In this document: positions 27,249 to 35,392 of the stretch, piece after piece | Numbering within the stretch: position 1 is the first letter of the stretch | Layout: every line of letters begins with the position of its first letter | Assembly (NCBI RefSeq): GCF_014196765.1 | Contig: NZ_JACIEE010000007.1 | Coordinates: 186,001 to 250,000 of the forward strand | Direction of reading: 5' to 3' | Source: Mycoplana azooxidifex | GTDB lineage: Bacteria; Pseudomonadota; Alphaproteobacteria; Rhizobiales; Rhizobiaceae | DNA length: 64,000 nucleotides | The notes under the pieces: model-generated | The model's database searches: none | Seen by the model: only the letters and a program-made list of their open reading frames with translations | Told to the model about the DNA's origin: nothing | Made by a program: the position numbers and the translations under genes

Positions 27249-28049
27249 TCACGCTCGCCCGCCCGTTGCTGACGGCCGCGAGGCTGCAAGGATGAAGCGG
27301 CGATAGAGCAGCGTTCGCAGCCTGTTGCGAAGATCGGCCGTCCGGCGCTGGGCAGCGGCGATCGGGCGATGCGACATCAGCCGGATATCGCCGAAGCCGG
27401 CGGCCTCCACGAGCGGCACGAGCCTTTCGGCCGTCAGCCCTTCCCCGAACGGCAGGCGCCCCATGATCGCCTGGTGGCGCTCGCTCATCGCCCCGTCATA
27501 GTGCGGGTCGTGGCCGACGAAGCGCTCGACGGCACTGACCGCAAGCAGGGCCAGGCGTCCGATCGGCGTCGGCCTTGCCCAGTTCCCGTCGAATACGAGC
27601 AGCCGGCCGCCCGGTCTCAACACCCGGAACCAGTCTGCAAGCGCCTGCTCCGGCTCAGTCAGGGTCCAGACGAGATGCCGGCAGACGATGGCATCGTAGC
27701 TTTCGTCCGGCTCCATCGTCCGCTCCGCGTCGGCAAGGATGAAGCGAACCCTTTCGTTTCCCGCGTGCTTCTCCCGCGCGACCTTCAGCATCGCTTCGGA
27801 GAAATCGAGCGCGATCACGTCATGGCCGAGCGAGAGCAGGACATTGGTCACCTCCCCGGTGCCGCAGGCAAGCTCCAGCACCCTGCGCGGCGCCTCCCCC
27901 AGTGCGCCGCGGATTGCGGCTGTCCAGGCGTCGAGCTCCGGCCCCGGCTGAATGCGGTGGCCGAAGGCGAGATCGAACGTCTCCGACCGCTTCGACCAGT
28001 ATTCGCGGATATCTTCCTTCAGATGGTGGTTGCGCGCATCCATCGGCAT
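27249..28049 (-). CDS. class I SAM-dependent methyltransferase
   Basis: A 266-residue methyltransferase of the UbiE/Methyltransf_11 type. The SAM-binding glycine-rich motif is VLELACGTGEVTNVLL (residues ~55-70), with ALDFSEAMLKVAR and a post-motif WFRVLRPGGRLLVFD. Its start overlaps the stop of the ABC ATPase gene (TGATG), so it belongs to the riboswitch-controlled operon. Methylation of the imported corrinoid or of a chelator is possible, but nothing in the protein fixes the substrate. Confidence 0.88.
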   Translation of the reverse strand: MPMDARNHHLKEDIREYWSKRSETFDLAFGHRIQPGPELDAWTAAIRGALGEAPRRVLELACGTGEVTNVLLSLGHDVIALDFSEAMLKVAREKHAGNERVRFILADAERTMEPDESYDAIVCRHLVWTLTEPEQALADWFRVLRPGGRLLVFDGNWARPTPIGRLALLAVSAVERFVGHDPHYDGAMSERHQAIMGRLPFGEGLTAERLVPLVEAAGFGDIRLMSHRPIAAAQRRTADLRNRLRTLLYRRFILAASRPSATGGRA

Positions 28050-28867
28050 CAGGTTCCCGTTGTCGCAAGGGCAACGGCGGGAGCGGTACGCCGCTCCGGC
28101 GGCGTTCTCCCGGGACGGAAGCGGATGTGGCAGCCGCCGTCCGGCTCGTGCTCGATTGCAACATCCACGCCGAAGACGTCGCGGATGCGCTCCACGGTCA
28201 GGACGTCCCGCGGCCGCCCCAAAGCGACGAGCCGGCCGGCCTGCATCACGGCGATCCGGTCGCAGAACATGGCGGCGTGATTGAGGTCGTGCAACGCCGC
28301 CACCACCGTCAGGTCCTGACGCCGCACCAGGTCGAGCAGGCCGATCTGGTGGCCGATATCGAGGTGGTTGGTCGGCTCGTCGAGGAGGAGAATCCGCGGC
28401 TGCTGGGCCAGCGCGCGGGCGATGTGCAGCCGCTGGCGTTCGCCGCCCGACAGGGTATGCCAGATCCTGCCTGCAAGATCGGCCATGTCGACATTGTCCA
28501 GCGCCGCATCGACGATCCGGTCGTCGTCGGGCGACCAGGGCGACAGCGGGCCGAGATAGGGCGTGCGGCCAAGCTCGACGGCCTGGCGCGCGGTGATGCG
28601 CTCGCCGGTTTCCGCCTGTTGTTCGACCAGCGCCAGCCGCTGCGCGACCGTGCGCCGGCCCAGCGCGCCGATCGGCACGCCGTCCAGCAGAACCTCTCCC
28701 GACCTGGGCTTGCGGATGCCGGAAAGCAGCGACATCAGGCTCGTCTTTCCCGAGCCGTTCGGTCCGATGATGCCGAGAAACTCGCCGGCCTCGACTGACA
28801 GCGACACATCCTTGAGAATGTCGCCGCCGCCGGCCGACCATGAAACGCGACTGGCCGCCAGCCTCAT
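28049..28867 (-). CDS. cobalamin/iron-chelate ABC transporter ATP-binding protein (BtuD/FecE-type)
   Basis: A 272-residue ABC ATPase with Walker A GPNGSGKTS (residues ~40-48), Q-loop region RLALVEQQAE, signature LSGGERQRLHIARAL, Walker B LLLDEPTNHLD and switch histidine ALHDLNHA. It is of the FecE/BtuD/HmuV group that powers import of cobalamin, siderophores or heme. The ATG overlaps the permease stop by four bases. The cobalamin riboswitch upstream of the operon makes corrinoid the best guess for the cargo. Confidence 0.92.
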   Translation of the reverse strand: MRLAASRVSWSAGGGDILKDVSLSVEAGEFLGIIGPNGSGKTSLMSLLSGIRKPRSGEVLLDGVPIGALGRRTVAQRLALVEQQAETGERITARQAVELGRTPYLGPLSPWSPDDDRIVDAALDNVDMADLAGRIWHTLSGGERQRLHIARALAQQPRILLLDEPTNHLDIGHQIGLLDLVRRQDLTVVAALHDLNHAAMFCDRIAVMQAGRLVALGRPRDVLTVERIRDVFGVDVAIEHEPDGGCHIRFRPGRTPPERRTAPAVALATTGT

Positions 28868-29892
28868 GCGCGCGCCCTCCCCTTTGCGAGGATCAAGGCG
28901 AAGGCCGGCGCCCCGATGAGCGCCGTGATCACGCCGATCGGCAGGACCTGGCCGGGAATGATGGTGCGCGACAGGATGTCTGCGAGGATCATGAAGACCG
29001 CGCCGGTCAGGGCCGCGGCCGGCAGCAGCACGCCATGGCGCACGCCCACCAGGAGCCGCGCCGCATGCGGGATGACGAGGCCGACGAAGCCGATGGAGCC
29101 GACGATCGAGACCATCACCGCAGTCATCATCGCCGACACGCCGACGAGTGCAAGATAGGTGCGTCGCACCGAGATCCCGAGCGAGGCGGCCGATTCCGCG
29201 CCGAAGGTGAAGGCGTCGAGCGGGCGCGCATGCCAGAGGCAGACGACGAGGCCGACGAGTGCCGCCGGAACGGCCAGCCAGGCATCCGCCCAGCGCACGC
29301 CCGACAGGTTTCCGAGCAGCCAGAACATGATGCCGCGCGCCTGCTCCGCCGTCGCCGCCTTGGTGACGATGAAGGAGGTGAGCGCGTTGAAGAGCTGCGA
29401 GCCCGCGACGCCGGCGAGGATGATCGCCGCCGTGCCGCGTCCGGCCTTCACCGCCAGCATGCTGACCAGCACGAAGGCTGTGATCGCGCCGACGAAGGCC
29501 CCGAGCGGCAGGGTCAGCACGCCCGCACCGATGCCCAGGATCGCGACGCCGACCGCGCCGGTCGAGGCGCCCGCGGAAATTCCGAGGATGTAGGGATCGG
29601 CGAGCGGATTGCGCAGCAGCGACTGGAGGACCGCGCCGGAGAGCGCCAGCGCCGCCCCGCAGGACGCCGCCACGACGGCCCGGCTCAGCCGGTAGCTCCA
29701 GATGATGCCCTCGTCGATCGGCTCCAGCGGATAGCCGGCATTCCACAGCCGGTTCGCCACCGTCTGCGCGACCGTGGCCATCGGGATCGCCGTCTCGCCG
29801 ATTGCCGCCCCCATCCACAGTGCCAGCAGCAGGATGACGAGCGCGGCAAAAGCCGCGCCCGTCCGTCCGCCCGATGTCAGCGTCCGGTTCAC
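28864..29892 (-). CDS. cobalamin/iron-chelate ABC transporter permease (BtuC/FecCD-type)
   Basis: A 342-residue inner-membrane permease with about ten helices, FecCD family. Family landmarks: SYRLSRAVVAASCGAALALSG near residues 65-85, LLRNPLADPYILGISAGAS at ~92-110, and GSIGFVGLVIPHAARLLVG at ~262-280, the region that contacts the ATPase. It is coupled to both neighbours by four-base overlaps, so permease and ATPase are made in balance. With the binding protein it forms a type II importer. Confidence 0.93.
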   Translation of the reverse strand: MNRTLTSGGRTGAAFAALVILLLALWMGAAIGETAIPMATVAQTVANRLWNAGYPLEPIDEGIIWSYRLSRAVVAASCGAALALSGAVLQSLLRNPLADPYILGISAGASTGAVGVAILGIGAGVLTLPLGAFVGAITAFVLVSMLAVKAGRGTAAIILAGVAGSQLFNALTSFIVTKAATAEQARGIMFWLLGNLSGVRWADAWLAVPAALVGLVVCLWHARPLDAFTFGAESAASLGISVRRTYLALVGVSAMMTAVMVSIVGSIGFVGLVIPHAARLLVGVRHGVLLPAAALTGAVFMILADILSRTIIPGQVLPIGVITALIGAPAFALILAKGRARA

Positions 29893-30920
29893 TTGGCGAG
29901 GCCGGCTTTGGCGACAGCGTCTGCCAGGGCCTCAATGCCCTCGATCGTCCGGATCGTAGGGTTCATCGCCTGTGCGTCCATGTCGAAGACATGGCCGTTC
30001 TTCACCGCCGGCATCAGGCTCGCGACCGGATCGGTCTTCAGGAAATCGAGCTTGGCCTCGAGGCTGTCCAGCGGATAGCGGCGGCGCTCCATGGAGCCGG
30101 CGACGACGATGGTCGGATCGGCCGTGGCAATCGTTTCCCAGCCGACGGTCGGCCACTCGTCGTCGGTCGTGATGATGTTTTCGATGCCGAGCGCCGACAT
30201 GATGTAGCCGGGGGCGCCATTCTTGCCGGCGACATAGGGATCGGCATCGGCAGCGCTGGAAAACCAGAAGACGGCCGACAGCTTGCCTTGGGCGGACGCG
30301 ACCTTGGAGCGCGCAGCCTCCTCGCGCTTCTTCAGGTCGGCGACGACCTCTTCGCCCTTGTCCTGGACGTTGTAGATCTGCGCGAGCTCGCGGATCTCCT
30401 GATAGACCAGATCCATGATGAAGACCTGATGGCGCACGCCGTCGCTGGCGGCGGAGTTTTCCTTGCCGACGCAATCGGACGGCGAGGTGTAGACCGGAAT
30501 TCCCAGTTCCTCGAACTGCTCCGGCCTGGCGACCACGCCCTCCGGCCCGACCTGCCACTGGAACTGCACGGCGATGATGTCCGGCTTCCTGGCCAGCACG
30601 CTCTCGAAGCTCGGATCGTTGTCCGCAAGCCGGTCTATCCGGGCGTTGACCTCTTCATAACCCTTCAGCACCGGCCCGACCCAGAGCGCGGTTCCGACCA
30701 CCTTGTCGGCAAGCCCCAGCAGATAGAGGATCTCGGTGCTGCTCTGGCCGATCGAGACCGTGCGCGACGGTGCGCCCTCGAAGGTGACCGGACGTCCGCA
30801 ATTCTGCAGCGTCAGCGGATAGCTCGTCTCCGCGGCACTCGCCTGGCCATGGAAGGACGATGCGGCCAGGCACAGGGCGACAAAACCCGCGCGAAGCGGT
30901 TGTTTCAAATGAATTTTCAT
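29889..30920 (-). CDS. periplasmic cobalamin/iron-chelate-binding protein (BtuF/FecB-type)
   Basis: A 343-residue exported protein: signal peptide of ~29 residues ending SFHGQASA|AE, then a class III binding-protein fold (PF01497) with PSRTVSIGQSSTEILYLLGL, a helical backbone linker and a C-terminal lobe. GGGGA lies seven bases before ATG 30920. It is the first full-size gene after the cobalamin riboswitch and the small leader frame at 30939-31055. Substrate assignment to cobalamin comes from the riboswitch; iron-siderophore binding would be the alternative by sequence alone. Confidence 0.9.
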   Translation of the reverse strand: MKIHLKQPLRAGFVALCLAASSFHGQASAAETSYPLTLQNCGRPVTFEGAPSRTVSIGQSSTEILYLLGLADKVVGTALWVGPVLKGYEEVNARIDRLADNDPSFESVLARKPDIIAVQFQWQVGPEGVVARPEQFEELGIPVYTSPSDCVGKENSAASDGVRHQVFIMDLVYQEIRELAQIYNVQDKGEEVVADLKKREEAARSKVASAQGKLSAVFWFSSAADADPYVAGKNGAPGYIMSALGIENIITTDDEWPTVGWETIATADPTIVVAGSMERRRYPLDSLEAKLDFLKTDPVASLMPAVKNGHVFDMDAQAMNPTIRTIEGIEALADAVAKAGLAK

Positions 30921-30938
30921 GGAATTTCCCCGAAATAG

Positions 30939-31055
30939 CTAGGAGGCCGCGCAGGGCGGCGTTGAAAACGGAAAAGCCGTCAGGCCGCTCGAAGGATCGC
31001 CAGGTCTCGGGAAAGGCAGCGTGAAGACGCACAGCAAGGCGCCGATAGTCGTCAT
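30939..31055 (-). CDS. possible 38-residue leader ORF after the riboswitch
   Basis: An ATG at 31055 preceded by CAGGAG at ideal spacing opens a 38-codon frame (MTTIGALLCVFTLPFPRPGD... ending ...PPCAAS, TAG). It begins right after the cobalamin aptamer and stops 19 bases before the start of the binding-protein gene. The N-terminal dozen residues are hydrophobic; the rest is rich in proline and serine. It could be a leader peptide through which the riboswitch controls translation of the operon by coupling. It could also be chance; no homologue is recognised. Confidence 0.4.
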   Translation of the reverse strand: MTTIGALLCVFTLPFPRPGDPSSGLTAFPFSTPPCAAS

Positions 31056-31094
31056 GGTAAACTCCTGTTCCGGGCTTCCCCGCCCGTGACGTTG

Positions 31095-31312
31095 GATCGA
31101 TGCTGGACGGCAGGTCTCCTGGCTTACGGATATGCGCCGTTCATCTGCCTTCCCGCGCGTCGCGCAGTGGCATGGCGCCGAGGTGCCACGAGGATGAACG
31201 GCAATCCGCTTACAGTTGCGGGGGCAGCCACGGTCTTGGTCCCTAATTGGGTCTTCCGCACCGTGTTCCCTATTATTCCCCTCCGCTTCGTGGGCGGGGA
31301 ACCGTCGTCTTC
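31095..31312 (-). promoter_or_regulatory. cobalamin (adenosylcobalamin) riboswitch
   Basis: On the minus strand this region has the conserved cobalamin-aptamer elements in order: GGGAA...GGTGCGGAAGACC, then the core GCTGCCCCCGCAACTG followed by TAAGCGG (31206-31228), a variable long arm, and the B12 box AGCCAGGAGACCTGCC (31109-31124). It lies directly upstream of the transporter operon. A short hairpin (CGGGC, 6-base loop, GCCCG, about 31073-31088) next to the CAGGAG ribosome binding site suggests translational control. High cobalamin should lower expression of the importer. Boundaries are approximate. Confidence 0.95.
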
Positions 31313-31419
31313 CAGATAGCCGTTTGCGAGCCGCACCGTCAAGCGAGGCGGATCGGCAACTTTGCCTTCTGCACGCAATAGATGCGGCCGGATTGAACCA
31401 CGAAGGACTTTGTGTGGGT

Positions 31420-31748
31420 GTGAAGCGGTATGAATTGAATCAAGGGCAATGGTTGAGAATTGCATCGTTGTTGCCCGGCAAGGCTGGCGATCCCGGCCGG
31501 ACCGGCCCGGATAATCGCATGTTTATCAATGGTTGCCTCTGGGTCTTGCGTTCGGGTGCACATTGGCGCGATTTACCGGAGCGCTATGGCAAGTGGAAGA
31601 CGGTGCATCGCCGGTTCAGCCGCTGGTGCCATGCCGGCATATGGGAACGGGTGTTCGCGGCGCTGACGGCAGACCGCGATAGCCAGTATCTGATGATCGA
31701 TAGTACGATCGTTCGTGCCCATCAGCAGGCGGCATCCGGAAAAGATCC
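31420..31748 (+). pseudogene. IS5-family (IS1031-like) transposase, 5' fragment
   Basis: Starting at GTG 31420, the frame reads MKRYELNQGQWLRIASLLPG and continues with RMFINGCLWVLRSGAHWRDLPERYG, QYLMIDSTIVRAHQQAASG: the N-terminal ~105 residues of an IS5-group DDE transposase, including the first catalytic aspartate (IDST). It then breaks and is followed by an IS110 fragment. The last 16 residues of the same transposase type are found at 32495-32545, so this IS was entered by a second element and then lost its middle. Confidence 0.85.
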
Positions 31749-32490
31749 CATGAGGCGACGGGCCGCGGAACTCAGGTAAGGTTTCGGGGTCCGACATCCT
31801 AACCTTGGAGACGTCTCATGAATCTCTCATCCGTTGCTCTGCCGCCCATCGACGAGAAGACTGCCACAATTTTCGTGGCGCTGGAATTGAGCAAGTCGGC
31901 CTGGCTTGTCGCTCTGCATTCGCCGGCGGCCGACAAGATCAGCCTGCATCGCCTGCAAGGAGGCGACACCGAAGGGCTTATGGCTCTCATTGAACGCCGG
32001 CGCGAACAGGCGCAGGCCGCCTTGGCGCGTCCTGTCCAGGTGATGTCGTGCTACGAGGCCGGTTACGACGGTTTCTGGCTGCATCGTTTCCTGTGCGACC
32101 GCGGCATCGACAATCAAGTTCTCGATGCGGCCAGCATCCTCGTCGACCGCCGGTCACGCCTGGCCAAGACGGATCGCCTCGATGCGGCGGCGCTGCTGCG
32201 CACGCTGATGGTGCTGGAACGCGGCGAGCCGCGGGTCTGCCGGGTTGTGCGCGTGCCGAACCTCGAGCAGGAGAACGACCGCCGTCGCAGCCGGGAACGG
32301 GCTCGGCTGGTCAATGAACGTGGCCAGCATTCGAGCCGGGTCAAAGGCCTCTTGATGACCCAGGGCATCCGCGACTTCAAACCAGCCAGGCGAGCGTGAG
32401 CAGCTAGAGGTGCTGAGCACAGCCGACGGGCGAGATCTGCCACCCTGCCTTAAGCGCGAGATAGAGCGCGAGTGCCGCCGACCGCAGGAC
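31749..32490 (+). pseudogene. IS110-family transposase remnant inside the IS5 element
   Basis: From ATG 31818 the frame encodes the N-terminal DEDD domain of an IS110 transposase (IFVALELSKSAWLVALH; YEAGYDGFWLHRFL; VDRRSRLAKTDRLDAAALL). It ends at a TGA at 32397, but homology continues in another frame from 32392 (EREQLEVLSTADGRDLPPCL, then KREIERECRR), so a frameshift has occurred. The C-terminal transposase_20 half is missing. The left border near 31749 is inferred from where IS5 similarity stops. Non-functional. Confidence 0.8.
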
Positions 32491-32494
32491 CATT

Positions 32495-32545
32495 CACTTC
32501 CAAGGCTTCATCCACATCGCCGCCGCTATGATCTGGTTACGCTGA
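32495..32545 (+). pseudogene. IS5-family transposase, last 16 codons
   Basis: The frame HFQGFIHIAAAMIWLR followed by TGA is the standard C-terminus of IS5/IS1031-type transposases (…HLAAAMIWLR). It lies just past the broken IS110 piece and completes the outer IS of this nest. It marks the right edge of the insertion debris. Confidence 0.75.
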
Positions 32546-32756
32546 ATGTCGATCCGGCCTAGGCGTGCGCATAGCTGGTGAGGAGGTGCTCGTTGAGGCA
32601 TCCGAAAAGTGGCCTGTCAGCAGCCAGCGGGTTCGCGCGAGCACCAGCTCCTAGAGCCCGACCTGATTGCGGTGATAAACGACAGTCCAAACAGCCTTGT
32701 CCATGTGTGCCACTGAGAATGAACGAACCCGCACAAATGACTTGAAAGATTCTGAT

Positions 32757-32796
32757 AGTTCTGTAAAACGTTTTTCGTAAATCGTTTTACAGAACT
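32757..32796. promoter_or_regulatory. perfect inverted repeat, probable LacI-type operator
   Basis: Two 14-base arms, AGTTCTGTAAAACG (32757-32770) and CGTTTTACAGAACT (32783-32796), are exact reverse complements with a 12-base spacer. Inside are two overlapping CG-centred pseudo-palindromes (GTAAAACGTTTT and GTAAATCGTTTTAC), the form of LacI/GalR operators. It ends 28 bases before the lacI-type gene, so it probably mediates autoregulation and control of the genes behind it. The stem could also form a hairpin in RNA, but the AT content and position favour an operator. Confidence 0.75.
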
Positions 32797-32824
32797 GGAT
32801 GCGCCTTGGGAGGGGCCGGTCAGT

Positions 32825-33844
32825 ATGGTCATCTCCATCAAAGACGTTGCGAAACGGGCGGGTGTTTCCGCAGGAACCGTGTCCAATGTTTTTAGCGGCA
32901 ACCGTGCTGTGAAGAGCGACCTCGTGGAGCGTGTGCGTCGTGCTGCGACCGATTTGGGGTATCAGCCTGACCGAGCCGCTTCGCAGCTTCGGGCTGGCAA
33001 AGCCAGAATTGTCGCCGCCCTGGTTCCGGACCTGAACAACCCGTTCTTCACCAGCCTGATCGCCTCGATCGAGGCCAGGGTCCGCGGCGAAGGCTACGAT
33101 ATCATCGTCGCAAGCTCTCATGGCGACGCGGAGGAGGAGACCCGCCGTTTGGCTGCGCTGCTTGGTTGGCGTCCGGCGGGTGTGGTGATCATCCCGTGCA
33201 ACGACGATTTCTCAAGCCGCGAACTGCTTATGGGCAGTGGCATTCCGTTCGTCGTCGCCGACCGTGTCCCATCGTATTTCGAAGGCGATGCCGTGACGGT
33301 CGACAACGTCGATGCCGGCCGGCAGGCGGCCGAGCACCTGGTTGCGCTTGGTCACGCCCGGTTCGTCGTCGCAGCTTCTTCCATGAAACTGCAGAACATT
33401 CGCGAGCGCTGCGAGGGAATAGCAGCGGTGCTGGCAAAGCAGGGGCTGCCTTCGCCGACCTTGATCGAGGTGGGGCTCGATTTCGACACCGCTTCGGAAC
33501 GGCTCGGAACGTTCATGGAGGGTGAGCAGCAGGCGACCGCCTTCATCGCGCTCACGAATTTCGCGACCTTGGGAATTCTTGCCTCGGCCCACAAGACCGG
33601 CTTGTCGGTTCCTGACGACATCTCTGTCATGGGCTTCGACGACTATTCCTGGATGCATGCGGTTAAGCCGCCGCTGACCGCCATACGCCAGCCCGTGGAG
33701 GAGATCGGGCGTACGATTTGGAACCGCTTGCGCGGACACCTCGATGACGAGGGTGAGCCGCCGGCGCGGGAGAGACTTCTATGCGAGCTGGTGGTCCGGG
33801 CATCCACCGGAGCACCCAAGACTGCTGGAGTAAGCTCCGCTTAG
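32825..33844 (+). CDS. LacI-family transcriptional regulator
   Basis: A 339-residue LacI/GalR repressor. The N-terminal helix-turn-helix and hinge are clear (IKDVAKRAGVSAGTVSNVFS, then LGYQPDRAASQLRAGK), followed by a periplasmic-binding-protein-like sensor domain (IVAALVPDLNNPFFTSLIAS; GDAVTVDNVDAGRQAAEHL; VMGFDDYSWM near residue 270). GGGAGGGG precedes ATG 32825. The gene heads a run of plus-strand sugar genes and is itself preceded by a strong inverted repeat. The inducer is likely the transported sugar or a product of it. Confidence 0.93.
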   Translation: MVISIKDVAKRAGVSAGTVSNVFSGNRAVKSDLVERVRRAATDLGYQPDRAASQLRAGKARIVAALVPDLNNPFFTSLIASIEARVRGEGYDIIVASSHGDAEEETRRLAALLGWRPAGVVIIPCNDDFSSRELLMGSGIPFVVADRVPSYFEGDAVTVDNVDAGRQAAEHLVALGHARFVVAASSMKLQNIRERCEGIAAVLAKQGLPSPTLIEVGLDFDTASERLGTFMEGEQQATAFIALTNFATLGILASAHKTGLSVPDDISVMGFDDYSWMHAVKPPLTAIRQPVEEIGRTIWNRLRGHLDDEGEPPARERLLCELVVRASTGAPKTAGVSSA

Positions 33845-33992
33845 CGTGCAGAGGCGCACGCGGAGATAAGAGGCACCGTTAAGGAAGAACCGATGTGGCG
33901 GAGCGACCCGCCGCACAGGAGGAGCTTTGTCGACGCTCGGGCGCCGTCGGAGGCTGTAGGAGAACGCGCCTGTCAACTTGGAGGAGTAACAC

Positions 33993-35327
33993 ATGCTGCA
34001 TGCAAAACTGATCGGGTCAATTTCCGCCATGGCGATGCTCAGTGCGCCTGCTGCCCTGGCACAGGATATCGACTGGAAGGCTCAGCTTGGCGAACATTCG
34101 GGCAAGACCCTGCGCGTCATGACGATCACGGACCCCTTCATCGATTCCATCAAGGCGGTCAAGGACGGCTTCACCGACGTGACCGGCGCCAAGATCGAGG
34201 TCGATGGCTACGGCTACGACGCCCTGCACGAAAAGGAGTTGCTGGCGTGCTCCCAGAACGACGGCAGCTACGACGTCATGCTGATTGACGGCATCTGGAT
34301 CGGCGAGTTCGCCGAAGCCGGTTGCCTTGACCCCGTGGAAGAAAAGATTGCCGAGAATCCCGATCTCTATGCCTGGGACGACTTCACGCCTGCAGCCGCC
34401 GGCCAGGCGAGCTGGGAAGGGCAACGCGTTTGCCTTCCGGTCGGCATCTACTACGAGCTGATGTATTACCGCACGGATCTCTTCGAGCAGGCTGGACGCA
34501 AGGTGCCTGAAACCTTCGAAGAGCTGAAGGACGCGGCAGCATTCTTCACCAACAACAAGGACTTTCCCGACGTCTACGGCTACGCCATGAACAACAAGCG
34601 TGGTGCGGCGGCCGGCCAGCAATGGTTCGAATGGATCTACAGCGCCGGCGGCAAGCCCTGGGTGTCCAACGACATCGGCTCCGCCGAGCCCTACAAGGAC
34701 CAGACGCCACTGTTCAACTCGCAGGAGTCGGTCGATCTCGTCCAACTGTTCCGCGACATGGTTGCCTACGGTCCTCCAGGCGTCGAATCCTTCGCATGGG
34801 ACGAACGCGCCAACGCGTTTGCGGCCGGCAAGCTGGCGATGATCAATGACTGGTCCGTGCGCGCCCAGATCGCAAACGATCCGAAGCAGAGCCAGATCGC
34901 CGGCAAGTTCAAGGCGGCGCTGATGCCGCACAAGGATGGCGGCAAGACGATCACTCCGGTCGGTGGCTGGGTAGCCTGCGTGAATACGCACGGCGCGCAG
35001 AAGGACGCCGCCTGGGACTTCCTGAAGTGGTTCGCCAGCAAGCCGGTTCATCGTGATTTCGTCCTGGCCGGCGGGCCGCCGAGCCGTCTGTCTGCAATGG
35101 AGGACAAGGACATTCAGGCGAAGTTCCCTTGGACCTCGGTACTGCTCGAAGGGCAAAAGGATTCCTGGGCTGAAGTCCGCCCGCGTCACTCCATCGCGTT
35201 CCAGCTGATCGATACGGTCGGAGCCCACGTCAACAAGGCGATCATCGGCGAGCTGAGCGCCAAGGACGCCATGGATGCCGCGAACACGGACGTGACGAAG
35301 CTTCTCCAGGACAACGGCCAGCTTTAG
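33993..35327 (+). CDS. CUT1 ABC transporter sugar/polyol-binding protein
   Basis: A 444-residue periplasmic protein of the bacterial extracellular solute-binding family 1, with a ~23-residue signal peptide ending APAALA|QD. The length and layout (GDGYGYDALHEKELLA region; YYELMYYRTDLFEQAGRKVP; PVGGWVACVNTHGAQKDAAW) match binding proteins of sugar and polyol importers of the CUT1 class, such as those for sorbitol/mannitol. GGAGGAG precedes the ATG. It is followed by a stable hairpin and then by two permeases, ATPase and catabolic genes. The ligand is inferred to be a polyol or a rare ketose. Confidence 0.9.
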   Translation: MLHAKLIGSISAMAMLSAPAALAQDIDWKAQLGEHSGKTLRVMTITDPFIDSIKAVKDGFTDVTGAKIEVDGYGYDALHEKELLACSQNDGSYDVMLIDGIWIGEFAEAGCLDPVEEKIAENPDLYAWDDFTPAAAGQASWEGQRVCLPVGIYYELMYYRTDLFEQAGRKVPETFEELKDAAAFFTNNKDFPDVYGYAMNNKRGAAAGQQWFEWIYSAGGKPWVSNDIGSAEPYKDQTPLFNSQESVDLVQLFRDMVAYGPPGVESFAWDERANAFAAGKLAMINDWSVRAQIANDPKQSQIAGKFKAALMPHKDGGKTITPVGGWVACVNTHGAQKDAAWDFLKWFASKPVHRDFVLAGGPPSRLSAMEDKDIQAKFPWTSVLLEGQKDSWAEVRPRHSIAFQLIDTVGAHVNKAIIGELSAKDAMDAANTDVTKLLQDNGQL

Positions 35328-35337
35328 CGAACACTCC

Positions 35338-35366
35338 CCGGGGGCGGGCGCGCCGTTCGCCCCCGG
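35338..35366 (+). other. hairpin after the binding-protein gene
   Basis: A 9-base-pair perfect GC stem (CCGGGGGCG / CGCCCCCGG, 11-base loop) lies between the binding-protein stop and the first permease, followed by TTT. Such structures often protect the upstream mRNA or partly end transcription, so that more binding protein than permease is made. Confidence 0.65.
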
Positions 35367-35392
35367 TTTCATGTCTACCGGAGGATCTCACG

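Noticed and set aside
28049-29935. Long open frame continuing upstream of the ABC ATPase
   Set aside because: The upstream part is a shadow of the FecCD permease gene; the ATPase starts at 28867 with an ATGA overlap.
31216-31419. Upstream extension of the IS5 transposase frame through the riboswitch region
   Set aside because: The residues before 31420 have no transposase similarity and lie over the cobalamin riboswitch on the other strand.
32400-32500. Separate small genes in the IS debris
   Set aside because: The short frames are frameshifted pieces of the IS110 transposase.
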